Positions 12,211 through 25,500 of a stretch of DNA of 60,000 bases are shown here, piece after piece. Location: the NCBI RefSeq assembly GCF_932526225.1, contig NC_064038.1:9859070-9919069 (forward strand). Reading direction: 5' to 3'. The notes under the pieces are model-generated. The model ran no database searches, was not told where the DNA came from, and saw only the letters and a program-made list of their open reading frames with translations. The first letter of the stretch is position 1; each line of letters starts with the position of its first letter. Both the position numbers and the translations under genes were made by a program. The stretch is from Nematostella vectensis. Lineage: Eukaryota; Cnidaria; Anthozoa; Actiniaria; Edwardsiidae.

Positions 12211-15200
12211 ATGGAAGATCCTAACGTCCTTTTAGAATTGATAACTGAGTATATAGAGGACGATACGAAAGCAGAGAGACCAGAAGATGAAAGAGTAGCT
12301 GGCAAAATATCGCGTGATCAATCAGAGGAAGAGCTGAAGTACTTCGAGGATGAAGATGCTATTCCCCGCCTCTTGTTTCCATTGCTTGAGCTTCAGGATA
12401 ATGCCAGAGCAGCAAAAGACTTTGAGGATCTCAAATCTGCAGGTAAACTTATTCTTAGTAAGCTTTATATTTAAATGTCTTCTTATTTTGTGAGAAATGG
12501 GCAACAAACTCTGAAATTCTCCAAAAAAAAAATATAAACCCATTTAATTTCCGCCTCTTTGTTAATGAATCACAATATTAAGTATATCGCTCATAGTTTT
12601 TCTTCCAGGTTAGCCTAAACAGGTTCTTGTTCAACGGGTACTATTCAAAATTTTAGGCTACTTAGGTTCTAAATAGGTTCTAAATTTAAAAGAAAACTCA
12701 ATATACTAATGACTAAAATACCGGCCCGGCCTCTTCTCATCATTTCTGTGTGACCAAAGGGTTCTTTTATTATAAGAATCTGTTTCAAATTTGAGGCTAA
12801 ATAGGTTCTTATTTAACGGGGCCAAAATTTGTATTTTTAGGCTAACAGTTTCTTAGGTTCTTATAAGCGAGTAAGTACAATAATTAATCACTTGAAGCCA
12901 GATTGAATAACTACAACCTTTGTTTCCTTGGCCATTGTATGATGATATTGGAGGTCAGCTATTTTGTTTAAAAAATAAATATAAGTATATAATGTTTATA
13001 GGTATAACGGTGGTATAAATAGGTTCAAGCATTGCCCACCCCCTCCCCCTAAATATTTCGAGTCACGCTAATTCCTTACAGTGTAAAAGTTCAACTTCGA
13101 AATACCTTTTGCGAGTAGTAAAGACAGGTGTCCAGCATAGGCCTCGGTTTGGCAAGAACAAACTGTTTTGAAATGAATTTCGGAAAAAAAGTTTATTACA
13201 GGAAATATCTCATGACAATAAAAAAAATTGACAGAACACCTGGTACATGGTTTGAGTTTGAAGGGCTTCAAGAATTATCCAGGCTTTGAAAATTCCAGCG
13301 TTTTTATTTTATTTTTACTATATTATATCATTATTGTTTATATTGAACTACTATGATGAGTGATGAAGTGATGAATTTCTATGTATCTACAAATCCAGAG
13401 TTTCTTCTCATTAATCCATGAGCAGCGACAAACCTTTGAGGAATAATTAGCAAAACTTTGTTATGCTAGAAGACCTGACACGGTAATAAAGTTATTTTTA
13501 ATATTATATCTCTATTGTGTCTATCATGAGTGTCCAAAAGCACTGCCCTGTTTTCGTTGAGTTCAATACTTCTCGAGTTTTTTTGCCTTTTGTTTTCAAT
13601 AAATATGTTTTATGCATTTCCTAAAGTCTAGATTTCAAAGTTTTCAGGTCCTTTCAATCAAACCCTTTAAAAGAACCCCCATAAAGACGTCTTGGATATA
13701 ATTGACACACTGCTAGTCTAGTTTACAAATTCTTTAGTGGTCTAATTCATAGATGAAATACACCTTTACAGTATACATCTATTTTTAATAAAGTTTAACT
13801 TAAAAAAAATAGAAAACTGTGAGTGCCTGAAACCAGTGGCTATGAAGAATACAATTATTATATGCGTATAACTGTCAGTATACCCATAAGTCTCGAGTGA
13901 GGCACATATAGTGTATGAAAGCATTTATACAACAAAACAACGTTGTTTATCCAAACTACTTGGGCCATTTTCCATTTTCCTATTGTCGACCTTAATTGAA
14001 ATGGTGTATAACACATTTTTTTCGGTCTCGAGGTTTTCCGGATTATGGAGTTTTCCTTTGTTGTCTATCCATGACTACTAGCTTAGATCGCGCCGCTGGG
14101 GGTCGAGTTACCCATTCACCAGGCGGCGGTTAAAGGTCTTAAGCGCGGTGAGCTCGCAAGAGGACCGAAACCAAGGCAAATACAGTCAATTGAGGTAGGA
14201 ATGCGTGTTTTATTCAACAGTAACAAGCATTAAATATCACTTTGGACTAAAGTTGTCCTATAACCCGTGCTTAGTTAAATACAACCCAAGTTATCATACT
14301 TGCGAGGCCCGAACCAGCTTCGTTTAAAAAAAACGCAATCATGTGATTACCCGTAAAAGCGCTAACAAAAATTTCCATAGGCAAAAAATAATCTCAGTAG
14401 AATAACTTCCGGGCTTTCGAAAAAAGGTGTTAAAAAGAATACTTTACAAATGCCACTGATTTGAAATAGCCGTTTTTGTAATAGGCCATACGGCAAAAGC
14501 GGATGTAGGAATGAATCCATACATTGACTCCTCTTCAAACTTGTTTAATTTAATTGCTTTTAAGTCTCTCAACCTTTTTATTATATACTCATTTAGTTGT
14601 TTCAGCGACAGGAGGTACTCATAAAATTATCGTTAAGATATCATTTATTACTAATGGCTTTAACTTATCTAAAAGAACGAAGAATAACCTCAGCATGTGT
14701 CTGGCCTTGATGGCTTGCCCGCCAGACATAAAAAGAGAAATGGGGACCATATTGATAATATGGTTTGTTTTTCACAAAAATCAATTCAGCCGTTACAAAT
14801 CAGTCTGTTACAAATCCAGAAAATTTAGCCAAAAATTCTCGTTTTTGTCAAACGCGGTCAATTCCATAAGGAAACTAGTATATATTCCTTATTTGAAAAA
14901 AAAACTGTATGATTCTTGTCATTTTTGAGTCTAGACATCCTAGACTCTGTCAGCGTCAGCGTTCTGCCCGCGTGAATTTTTTGTGGTCTTTCTGTGCTAT
15001 TCAACACAGTAATCCTTGAATTTTCTTTAAACTTCCGTTGTGGTAACTTCCGGTTAAGGCTTTAGGAAAAATAAATCTCGTATTGTCGACCTGTGACCTC
15101 TATACTCAATATCAAGCCGGAAAAATATTTATAAGCAGGTTTCTGCAATATAGTCTTCTATGTGGGTGTTGCGTGCGCATGCGCATTAGTATCTGTTACC

Positions 15201-18200
15201 TATTTCGCGCCCTCTGTTTCAAAATTGTCAACATTACTCTTTGTAAGATAAAGAAAACTGCCTTAATTATTTGTGCTTGTTTTGAAAAGAGCTTGTCTGA
15301 TTTTGAAGCAGTTTGTGCATTTATAAGAGACCGCGAAGTGCGTTTGAACATTCACTTGGTTTGAAGCAATTGGCGCTTGTTCTAGAGAGCCCTATACTAA
15401 GTTTGAAGCAATTTGTATTTTTTAAGAAATACTAGACTGAGTTTGTGCAGTTTTGAAGAATTGCATAACTGCGTTTAAATCAATTGGTGCATGTTTTGAA
15501 GATAGCGAGGGTAGCGACTGAGTTCGCGAAGCAGCGCGTGTATTTTCGAAGAAAGCGCGACTGTGTTTGTAGGAACAGTTTGGTGTCCTCTGCGGTTCAA
15601 TTAAGTTGTTAGTTTGTCAACAAAAAAATACAATGCTAGGAGAGCTTTTTTAGTCCTTTACTTGCCGATTCGCATCTCGACGTTCGATTGTTTATAGTTT
15701 GTATTCGAGCTGAGAAGGTCCAAACACATTGCCCCAATAATTGATCGAATTACGATTTTGCACTTTTCTAGATTATTGACATTCACAACACATATTGTAT
15801 AACGGTAGTGCAATTAATTGTGCTGGGTATTTTAGTTTTGAGTACGAAAAGAAAAGATGAAATTTGACATGTTGTTCAAAGTTTCGAACGATAATATATA
15901 GTCCCTTCCATTTTAAGCAAAGCTACGATAGTCTAGTGGTCCGATCGTCTCTCTTTCAATGCGAAATCTTTGCGAAACGCAAGTTCAAGACCAACCTTGA
16001 CTACATTTTTTTTCTCGTCATTTTTACTTTCCCTTTTTCACTTTCACTTTAAAGTTACTAAACATATTTTCTTTTGATAAAATTCACAAAAGACACAGTC
16101 AGAACAATGTTTTTATGAACGATTCTCGGACAGACTTGAAACTCAACAAAATCGCCAGCTATGCAGGCTGGTGGTCACCTAGACTCGTGTCCCCTTTGGG
16201 TACCTATTTTTAAGGTTGCCGTCGTACCGCAGGTGCTTCGTAAACTTACTTGTAATCAGAAGAGAAAAACAGTGACTGTGACCATCTTTGGTCAATGGAG
16301 AAAGTATCTGAAAAGAAAGACTCCTTTTGATTTGTATTGATTATAAACTAGTCAGCATTGTCTAATAAAAAAATCGCGAACTTAAAGACTCGCGAAAAAT
16401 AAAGGCCGTCAACTTTGATCTTGCGAAATTTAATGAATATAGAAAAATCGTTGAAAGTTCTATTAAGATCTTTTAGTTAGTACATGTAACGGTACTCGGA
16501 TAATTGCTCGAGAGGGCAAGAACATACTACTGTCTAACTTTTGAGGCGATTCAACTTCAGCTGCCGCTAAGGGATAGGATCTTGTTTAAAAGGTCATTTT
16601 ATTGTAAAAGCGAAAAAAAGTCCCTTGGACCTCAAATAATGTGCCGAAAAAATGTTCGCGAAATTCAAGACGCGCGAAAATATAGAATAAGGTACGTTGG
16701 GTAATCTGAGCTACTTCCCCGACGCGCCAGGACGTGGCAGACAAAGAAAAACGAGGCATTCAGAATCCTGTATGTAAAAATACAGTGCCCACACGGTATT
16801 TAGCCTATTTGTGCTTTACCTAAATTCATCCGTAATTTACCTTCTTTCAGATGACAAAAAAACATTGGAAACGTCGGAAATCGAACCCCGATTGCCTACA
16901 AATTCGCGTCACCGGGGTTCCTTATCTCAAGAGCAAAGTACTGACCATGTGGGAGCCTCATCTACCACAACACTATTTACTGCACATGCGCACAATGCAC
17001 ATTTCTCAAGCTTCACACATGGTGGAGGCCCACGCGGAATAAATAATCCATGTAATCATGACCGTCGGATACCAAGCGATTTGGAACCGAATTATGCTAG
17101 GGGGTTCCATGAGTGCACGCGAATCGGCGAAAGAAGCACGCAGGGTTTCAGCGCGCGTGTGTTCGTATCGGGTCTAAGGGCTGCATACAGGATTGAAGAA
17201 CTAGCTGTGCCGATAGTGGTGGAAGCGATCTCTGATGGCATGCCGATCACCAGCGTCAGGGTCTTCGCGAGAAGGAGTGGTGGCCATGACAACATACTCG
17301 ATAGCGCGAGTGAGTTTATTTAAAAAAGGTCGATCAACTACTCCTTTATTATTGTTTACAATTGAAAATTTATCGGTTTATTTGCAAAAATAACCACCCA
17401 CGATTTAATTTCAATACCTTATTATTGATATTTCCTTGAAAGCATCTCAGTGACTTGCTTTAATTAGCCGATGGGAATGGATTCTTTGACTAACTCGGTA
17501 TTGTACCGGAGCGTAAAATGGCGGCATTATTGGCCTTCAGGTCACGCGATGCTTTGACCCCACATGACGTCGCGGAACTCAGAAAGTCGAGAAAAAAAAT
17601 GTCCAAACACGCGTCATATTTAAAAGACAATACTGATGTCGTATATCATTTGAAAGCTTCATGAATTAAGGGAATAAGATAATCTTGTTTATGCTCGTTG
17701 AATGTTTTTATTTTTAGTTGGTTTTATTGATCACGTGCTTGTTTTGCCAATCCCTGACCTTCAATTCCCTAAACCATATCAGCAAGCCTAATATCTGCAA
17801 ATAACAAACAAGTAACAAGTATTTGCCATTAGATGTGACGCGCGCATTTATGTTATCCCTCATCTGTTCTAATCCTTTGGCATTCTATCCGTCCTTCATT
17901 GGTACTCATAACTTATACCCCCTCACAGAGCATTAGAAATTCTTTGAATGATCTTTAGTGCCGATTTCCAAAATGTCAATGACAAAAACAATTTTTTTAG
18001 ATGGAAATCCCTTTCGTAGAGTACTTTCTTGGATTTGAGCAACGTGACAAATGCTTACGTTTCGCTGGCATCAAGAATAAACACCAATTCAATGTGTTAT
18101 GTGTAAGAGTGCTCATTACCCTCACTGTTAGTTTCAGGGAGTTATTTTTACTCCACTCAGCGAGTAAAAACTACTCTTTGCGATGGAGTACTTTTAAAGG

Positions 18201-20582
18201 AGTAATTTCAACTTCTTTATTGGAGTAAAAACTACTCTACCGAGGAGTATTTTTTTTGTTTACTCCCTTAACGGAGTAAGTTTTACTCTGCTGAGAATTA
18301 GTATCGAATGTTTTTTAGAAAAAGAGTGATTTTCACTCTTGTTGGTCAAATAATGGAGTAAAAACTACTCTTTTCTGGGTGGTAATTTTAGCAGAGTAAA
18401 AGCAACTACAACTATCTGAAGTGAAAAGAGTTATTTTTACTCCAGATGGTCAAGAAATGGAGTAAAAAAGTACTCCTTCGGGGGGGTAGGTTTTGAAGAG
18501 AAAAACTACTCCAGCCATCTCGTGTTGAAAGAGTAGTTTTTACTCCAGCTGTATCTTTTTAGAGCAGTAACAAACACACCAAATATATAAAATAAAGCGA
18601 GTTGTTTTTTTTACTCTGAATTAGCTGAATTGAAGAAGAAAAACGATAGTCTCACCATACTTGCATTTTCACTATCTGTTCATCCTAGACTTAGTGATGC
18701 TGACAGTCTCTAACATCCAAAGTGGAGGTCGCACTACGAGTATGTTTGTGAACCCCAGAACCATTTTGAGCTCAGAGCTGCACAGGGCGGGGTCAAACAC
18801 GTGGAGGTTCGTGATAGTGGTGGAGCTAGCACACAGGGTGCCCCTACACTTCGTCACTAAAACATTTCTTGTCAAGTCCAAAGAGAAGACGGGTAACTTA
18901 CTACTTTTAAGTCACCTGCTTTATAACGTTATTTGCTTATTCCACCTTGTAATACCATGATCACCTCGGATTCTTTTGTTTTCTGAGGGACGATTACTAG
19001 CGAATTTCCCTCGGGCTTGAATGATAATGTTATTGAATGACCAAGAGTGTATAATTATAAGTCGGGACTTCAACTAATCATCTCTAGGGTTGCTGGGACA
19101 TTTATTCACCAAATTCCCCTAGTGCCATGCTATAACTTATAATTATATACTCTTGGTCACACAATAACATTATCCGCCATATGCTTGAAAATCAATAGGG
19201 CTATCTACATTTGGTATTTTGAGGAGCTTCTGCAAAAAGCACTTTGGCTCCGTATCTGAATCACCCGTTTATATCACTCTATCATCTCTGAATCACCCGT
19301 TTATATCACTCTATCATCTCTGAATCACCCGTTTATATCACTCTATCATCGTTTAGCATAAATCTTCTTATACCAGAGTCGATCCAATCGCTTTCATAAC
19401 TTGCTTACATCAGTGTGTATCACCCTCTCATATTATTCGCTTATAAATCCTGGGTCACCCTCTTACTAGCCTCCCCGCAGGAATCGCTTTGCCCAGAAAG
19501 CAGCAGAAAAGAAACACAGGCGCTCGAGATTCCTGTGGTGATGCGCCGAGTGGAATTTGTCGACCACAGGAATCCCGAGTCTCGGTTTGTAACGTTCAAA
19601 GACGCCTGCGGAGTAGGCTACCCTCTTACATTACTCGCTTACCGTCCTCGGAGACCCAGGGCCTTGAGGTCACAGGCGCGAGAACGAGGCGGAGCAAGGC
19701 GGGCGTTTCGCTGACCTGGACGCCCTAAGTACCCGAAGATGCCCGCTGACTGGATTACTTTCTAACATGAACCGCTCAAATCAACATCTTTATGCTAATG
19801 CCACTCACTGCACATTCGAATACACGAAACCCCATTTTTCATGTTACACCAAAACCATTATTTTCAAAATTTGGCTACACTTTCAAGCGCCGAAAAACTC
19901 ACTTGACATCTACCATTTGTATCGAATGCATTTTTAACATTACCTGCTAATTTTCGGCGTTTAATTTTTTTTTCAGGGTACCAGGACGAAAGCGAAAAAC
20001 AAATCAAGAAGGACTGGGAAAGAGAGTGCAGACAATACAAACAAATAACCAATCATAACCTCGAGGCCCCCCTGCATTCAGAAACACGTGATCGCCTACC
20101 TCTCAAGGCGTTCGGGCGCGTGTTCCTCCGCACGGATACCGAGTTGGACGCACTCAAGGTGAGAGTTCAGTTGTAGTAGTCCATTATCTAGAAACACTAG
20201 AGACGCGTACGGCGCATACGGCGAATCCCCATACAAGTTTCTTAGGATTATTACTTTTTATCTGCAGGTTTCGGCAAAATTTAATAACGACATCACTGTG
20301 CGATATGTTTGCGAGCAGCCAAACATCCCCGCATTACTAAAGATAATAAACCGACGACCCCCAAAGCACACTGGAGGGCGCCGGCGAGCAAACGGATTCA
20401 GGTCAGCGGAAGAAGATTTTGTCTGGGCCTGTGGGTTCTGTTACTTTGCGCGCAAGAAGAAATCCACGGTGAGATCACACGTGGAGCAGAGGGTGTGCAA
20501 GAAAGGTCGGGAAAGGCGGGAAATAAGGAACAAAGAAGCCAATAAAGTGCTCTCAGATTGCTGTTTACACCAAGACCAGTAA
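12211..20582 (+). CDS. Orphan protein with acidic N-terminus and C-terminal C2HC zinc finger, 6 exons
   Basis: Unrecognised gene. Proposed exons are 12211-12442, 16851-17309, 18689-18892, 19481-19612, 19977-20158 and 20268-20582. All junctions keep frame (four phase-1 introns, then one phase-0), giving 507 aa. An in-frame stop lies at 12202, just before the ATG. Residues 1-78 are acidic and Leu-rich. The middle (about 150-300) alternates short hydrophobic strands and could be a beta-sandwich; this is inference. The C-terminus has a basic stretch (RRPPKHTGGRRRANG), then C458-x2-C461-x12-H474-x5-C480, a C2HC finger pattern, and a Lys/Arg-rich tail. This suggests a nuclear nucleic-acid-binding protein. 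The exon 4 donor is weak (GTAGGC at 19613; alternative GTAACG at 19589, also in phase), and another frame of exon 4 also reads well. An exon may be missing in the 4.4-kb first intron. Confidence 0.6.
15260..15580 (+). repeat. Degenerate ~60-70-bp tandem repeat in intron 1 of the zinc-finger gene
   Basis: About five diverged copies of a unit built around GTTTGAAGCAATTGGTG followed by TGTTTTGAAGA (near 15300, 15357, 15400, 15450, 15475 and 15570). Confidence 0.5.
15912..16050 (+). mobile_element. Possible tRNA-derived SINE
   Basis: A box A-like TAGTCTAGTGG (15928-15938) is followed about 45 bp later by AGTTCAAGACC, a degenerate box B, and then a T-rich tail. The cloverleaf is not convincing, so this may be a chance match. 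Confidence 0.3.
18130..18560 (+). repeat. Intronic array of GAGTA...TACTC hairpins
   Basis: About a dozen short inverted repeats occur one after another, each of the form GAGTA, a 4-9 nt A- or T-rich loop, then TACTC (for example GGAGTAAAAACTACTC near 18213 and 18355). They are separated by unrelated 15-20 nt spacers. The array lies in the intron between exons 2 and 3 of the zinc-finger gene. Confidence 0.75.
19023..19174. mobile_element. MITE-like element with ~40-bp terminal inverted repeats
   Basis: The left arm 19023-19062 (GATAATGTTATTG...) is the near-exact reverse complement of 19135-19174 (...CAATAACATTATC), around a ~70-bp centre. It is non-coding and lies in the intron before exon 4 of the zinc-finger gene. 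I saw no convincing target-site duplication. Confidence 0.7.
19252..19350 (+). repeat. 32-bp tandem repeat, three perfect copies
   Basis: The unit TCTGAATCACCCGTTTATAT plus CACTCTATCATC is repeated three times without change at 32-bp spacing. Diverged relatives (TATCACCCTCT, GGGTCACCCTC) follow up to the next exon at 19481. Confidence 0.9.
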
Positions 20583-20634
20583 ACACTCTACGGACCTTAG
20601 CTGGTTGCTTGTTATGTTGTCAGCTGTTCTTTAA

Positions 20635-20640
20635 AATAAA
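20635..20640 (+). terminator. Poly(A) signal AATAAA of the zinc-finger gene
   Basis: A canonical AATAAA lies 53 nt after the TAA ending at 20582, followed by a T/GT-rich stretch (GTGACCGTCTTGGTGTTC, then poly-T). This supports 20582 as the true gene end and implies a very short 3'UTR. Confidence 0.75.
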
Positions 20641-22562
20641 AAAGAAAGTCGTCTCCTGTGACCGTCTTGGTGTTCTTTTTTCGTTCTTATTGTTTTCTTG
20701 TTTCTGAGCACTGAGGATATGCACGTACGCGACTGAGCACAGGAGAACACAAAAGGCTAAGGATGGCAACATGAAAGATGTCATATGTACATGCGCGACA
20801 GAGCAAAAAAGAATAACAAAAATCTGAAGGCGGCAATATATTATGCCTAGGCCGTAGCCTGATTCGCATGATAACAAAATAACTACACTACTTTCGCTAA
20901 TTCCCAAGAGACACAAGCGTGAAAAAGACACCGATATTTTTTTTCTCAAATGTGCGTGGCGTAACCGACTAAGACAGGCCTGGGATCCTGGTTATTTGCC
21001 TCTCCATAAATGCGCTGGTACCTCAGGTTCCTTTGCGTAGTATAGTTCGCTAGAAAGCAGTACTGGGGCCGAAATCTTCAGCCTAGCCGTAAAGCTTTAG
21101 CTGCCATACGGCTATTCTATTACTTATCAGTATTTTTATGGCTTTATTATGTTTTCTTTTCATTTCTGTTCTCAGTTATATCCCAAGCGTTAGAGACGAT
21201 TTACTGACGGGTCTGTCAGGATGACTTTTTTTAAAGACGACGCCTCTTGCACGGCTGGTGTGATTTTTCTTTAAAACTGCCATCCGTATTTTCAAAACAT
21301 ACCTTATTTTCACTTTATTATGAGTTCGCGTCATTTTACAGCGCAGAGGAAAAGGGTCTATACCACATCTGCACCAAGTCTTCGTAAACACGCTATCACA
21401 AACAGGTTAAACACACTATCTCTCCAAATAAGTAAACTACAAAAGAACCATCCACACAACCCCTTGTCAGTCTATTCTATTATTTAATTTAATCAGTACA
21501 AATTAATAAATATATATTTATAAATATACAACATTTTGGGCAAATTTAAAGGCATCGCGAGATGTCGTATTTTTAGGCTTTCGACTTCTCATTATCGGAT
21601 CTTGAAAAAGGCAAGATACCATTTATCGAATTTTCAAAACAGCCTTCTTGTTGTCTTGAAATTTATCGGATTCACCATTCGCCACCCCTTATTGTCACAT
21701 CAATTCACTTGTTGTTTGTATACTATCTAGTAACAAAAAAGACTATCACGTGAATGTGCTTCAGGCGCAGGCGCATACCCAGGATTTGCCGAGTTGGGGG
21801 GGGGGGGGGGGGGGGGGGATTACGCGCCTGCCAAGCACCAGGATCCTGCTTTGGACAGGATTTGTAATCCAGCTTTAGGATTATCGTGGTTGTTGCACTT
21901 GACACGAGAAAGCCTCTGAAAAGAAACTAAAATTCCTCGGTACCTGACCCCTTAAAACGAAAACGTTTTTTTTTTTTCATATGAACCAATTTTGGTCAAT
22001 TAATATCCTGTTGATACAAAATGTACCGAGTGTGAGTGTGTCGCTTGGGGGAGACGTGCAGTTGGACCCATTGGCCGGAAACAAGAAGAAGTAAAACTGC
22101 TTAGATCTCAAGACCCCTATTTTTTTATAAATTTTTGTGTTTATTTTTTTCTATTGTGAACAGCTATACCGACGCTATATGCGATGCTTGGCTTTTCAGA
22201 ATCCTTAATCTGTTAATAAATATAAAACATCGCTAAACTGGATAAGGTTTGTTTTGATAGGCCTGTGTGTATGTCAGCTGCGAGAGTCTGGTTACTAAAC
22301 CCACTCCGCCATTTTGAGACCAAACCGGAACAAGAAGGAAACTTCGTCCAAACACTAAATCCTGTTCGAAATGTGAGCAGAGCCGGTGTAATTCCATCTA
22401 ACACTTGCGCTTTTATCCTAAAGGGACAATGCAACACTATATCTATCAGTAAGACGGTACTACGGTTTTCTTGCGTGCTGTTCAACCTGTATTTGTGTGA
22501 ATCACATTTAGAACACCTATTTTATATCGTTGACTACCAAGTCAACATTCTCCTGAGAAAGC
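20641..22562. other. Intergenic; no gene seen; likely holds the SPG21 promoter
   Basis: No exon-like frames with matching splice sites. It contains a long G run (about 21796-21818) inside a short repeat flanked by GGCGCATACCCAGG and GCGCCTGCC. The 5'UTR and promoter of SPG21 should lie just before 22563, but I see no TATA box I can defend. Confidence 0.45.
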
Positions 22563-25500
22563 ATGACAGACTTCACAGCCATCAGCAGATCTCAGGAATA
22601 CCTCAGCTTTAGGAGCACGGTTCCTCATCGCAGGGTAAGATACGAGTAATCTAGCCTTTCGAGTTACGAGTTTATAGTCGAGGACAAGAATCTTTAAATG
22701 AAATTTAAACCGCTGTCATATGTCACGCACGCGACCGCGTGATAAGTTACATGAAATATGTCCAACAGAACTGAGTATATTTAAATTACGCTCTCTATTT
22801 GATTTAATACACGGAAATATAAATACTGTGTGTTTTCGGTTTTGGTTGTTTGTCTGAAATTTGTCAACTTATTTTGATTGAACCAATCTTTAGATTTAGA
22901 CGTGGAGTCTCATAATGTTGGGATGAAGGACTAACACAAATTTTCTGACCAGAGAAAAATATCTTTTTCCCCGTCCCTACCTCACCCCTATCAGGCATGT
23001 ACAGTACCTGTCTTAAGTAAGACGATACACCCCCACTCTAAGAAATTTTGCTTCCCCCACCCACCCTCCCTTGGGACCTACCAACCCTCCATACAGAGTG
23101 GTCATTGGGATCATCCTTGAATATGTCATTGATAAATACTCTTTTTAAACCTACATTTTTCTATGTTGTTAGGTTGTTGTTGACAGTTCTGGAGAAAAGG
23201 AGTGGGCACTATATGATGCTGGACCTCGGTCTGTTCGATGTCCACTTATTTGTCTTCCACCAGCTAGTGGTACTGCTGATGTGTTCTTCAAACAGATTCT
23301 GACATTGTCCAGTTTGGGATACCGGGTTATATCAGTAAGTTTCATGAGGTATTAGGTTCTAAGCACTATATCTTTTACTGTCAGTGCCTTTTACCCTAAA
23401 GTATCTCACCCATCAAATCTGACTAAAAGACCCAAGCTCTAACCTCCTCCACTCGCTAGAGAATCTACATAGGGGGGGGGGGGGGTACTATTCCATAGGG
23501 TCTTCTAGAAAGTCTGCTAACCCAGAGGGTGTCTTCAAGACGAACCCAAACAATGACAAATCAAACTTACCATTAAATGTTGTAAGATTCTCAGCTAAAT
23601 AAAGTAATAGGTGTCATGTCCATACTTTAGTAATCACACATGTCGATTAGCCATTAAAAAAAATAATTTGTCTGGCTATCCCTTAGTGCCCTTTTGCTAT
23701 ATTTAGGGACTAAAATTACCTTTGACCACACCCATTTAAATTAATTTCTTAATGAGAATATTTGGCTCTTTTAAGGTGGAGTCATCCGCATCGGGTTATG
23801 AGAGGCCCCTCTCATATGCAAAGCTTTCATTTTTATAAGAAGGTTCTTTTTATGATAAATAAATTGTTACTTTTGATGTAATTATATTTTTGTTGAAATC
23901 ATTTTCAGGTTGAATATCCTGTGTATTGGACATACTCAGAGTGGACAGATGGTTTCAGGAAGCTGTTGGACTTCTTACACCTTGACAAGGTTCTGTAGCT
24001 TTTTTTAAATAGTTATTAGTAGGAAGTTATTAAACAAGACAAATAAATACAAGTATCACTTACTATCTTGCATAAGTATTTTATCTTTTTTTTTGTTAAC
24101 TGACAGTAACTATAACCCTACAGTACATATCTTAAGAGGGAGTCAAAAGCCATGTGTCTTAACTACACTTCTTATTTTATCAATGATGTCAATGATTACA
24201 GTTATAATGTTTTCAATCCCAATTCTACTTACATAAAAATGTGACCCGAAAGACATTCCACTGACATGAACAATTTAATGTATACAATCTGTTTTTATAT
24301 GATACTGTGATGTCTTGTGCATCTCTTGTACACTCATTATGGAATTATTTCTATTTAGGTTCATCTGTTTGGGGCATCTCTAGGTGGGTTCCTGGCGCAA
24401 AAGTTTTGTGAGATGACTTGTAAATCTCCTAGAGTGCACTCAATCATACTGTGTAATGCATTTTCTGATACCTCAGTGTTTCAACAGACGGCTACATCAT
24501 CAGCGTAAGTGAATAGTAGGTCCCTATGTATAACTATTACAACCAAAAACTAAAACTGATCCTCTGCTCACCTTAGCATGGAAATGAATTTCCACTAAGC
24601 ATGATAAAAAATATGTATCGTTAAGAATTTTAAAAAGAAAAAATTTACTTTGAGCAAACAGCTATTCTCTCTGTATACTATGGAATGCTCAGCCAAAGAA
24701 TGTGATTTACCTCATTAGCATGAAACGTTCACTAAGTGCACGTTTATACAAAAAAAGGAGGTTGGCTGCAAGCCCTCCCTCATCCTGTTCTCTCTCTAGC
24801 GCCAACCTCTTCTCTTTTCTTTCCCCAACCTTTGGCCTTGCTAAGCAAGCTAAAATTCTATCAAGAGTAGAGCTCTATAGAGTTTCAAGCTTTTGTTATC
24901 ATTTTCCTCTATTAATATTGTTTCAAACTTTAATTATTTAGTTCTCCTTCATGGTCAACTTAAATATATGAAACATCTAGGTATTGAACTCTTATGCATA
25001 CAGACACAAGTAAAACAGTGATAGAAACATACTGTAATGGTGGCTCTGAACATACCTGAAGTGGTGGATCTATAAGACTCAAAATAAAATGATTACACAA
25101 TGAATTGGTTCATTTATATCAGGTTTTGGATGATGCCAGCCTTTGTGCTGAAGAAGATGATAATGAATAATTTCAACACTGACATAGTTGATGCGGACAT
25201 TGCTGACTCAATTGACTTTATGGTTGAGAGGGTGAGTTTGTCAAACAACAAATTAACTGAACAACATAAGGGTTGTAGTACGGGGGGTGGGGCACTAGGG
25301 GCATGTGCCCCCCTCCAATATTTCCAAAGGAAATTACCAGTAGGGGTGTGGCTGCCTCCCCCCCCCCCAAAAAAAAAAAAAATTCAAGGCTATCAACATA
25401 ATAGTTCTGGAAAACTGTCTGTCTCTCAGATGTACTTGTATTATCACAACCTTTGTTCTTCTAAACATCTTTCCCATATGCTTCCATCAGGCTTGGTACA

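Noticed and set aside
16811-16850. 5' extension of the exon 2 open frame upstream of 16851
   Set aside because: A strong pyrimidine tract and CAG acceptor lie at 16836-16850, and the phase-1 join to exon 1 works only from 16851.
19415-19714. Alternative frame of zinc-finger gene exon 4 (ESLCPESSRKETQALEIPVV...)
   Set aside because: It reads like protein, but it needs a phase-0 entry, while the preceding exon ends in phase 1 and no in-phase donor links it to the next exon. Kept only as an alternative.
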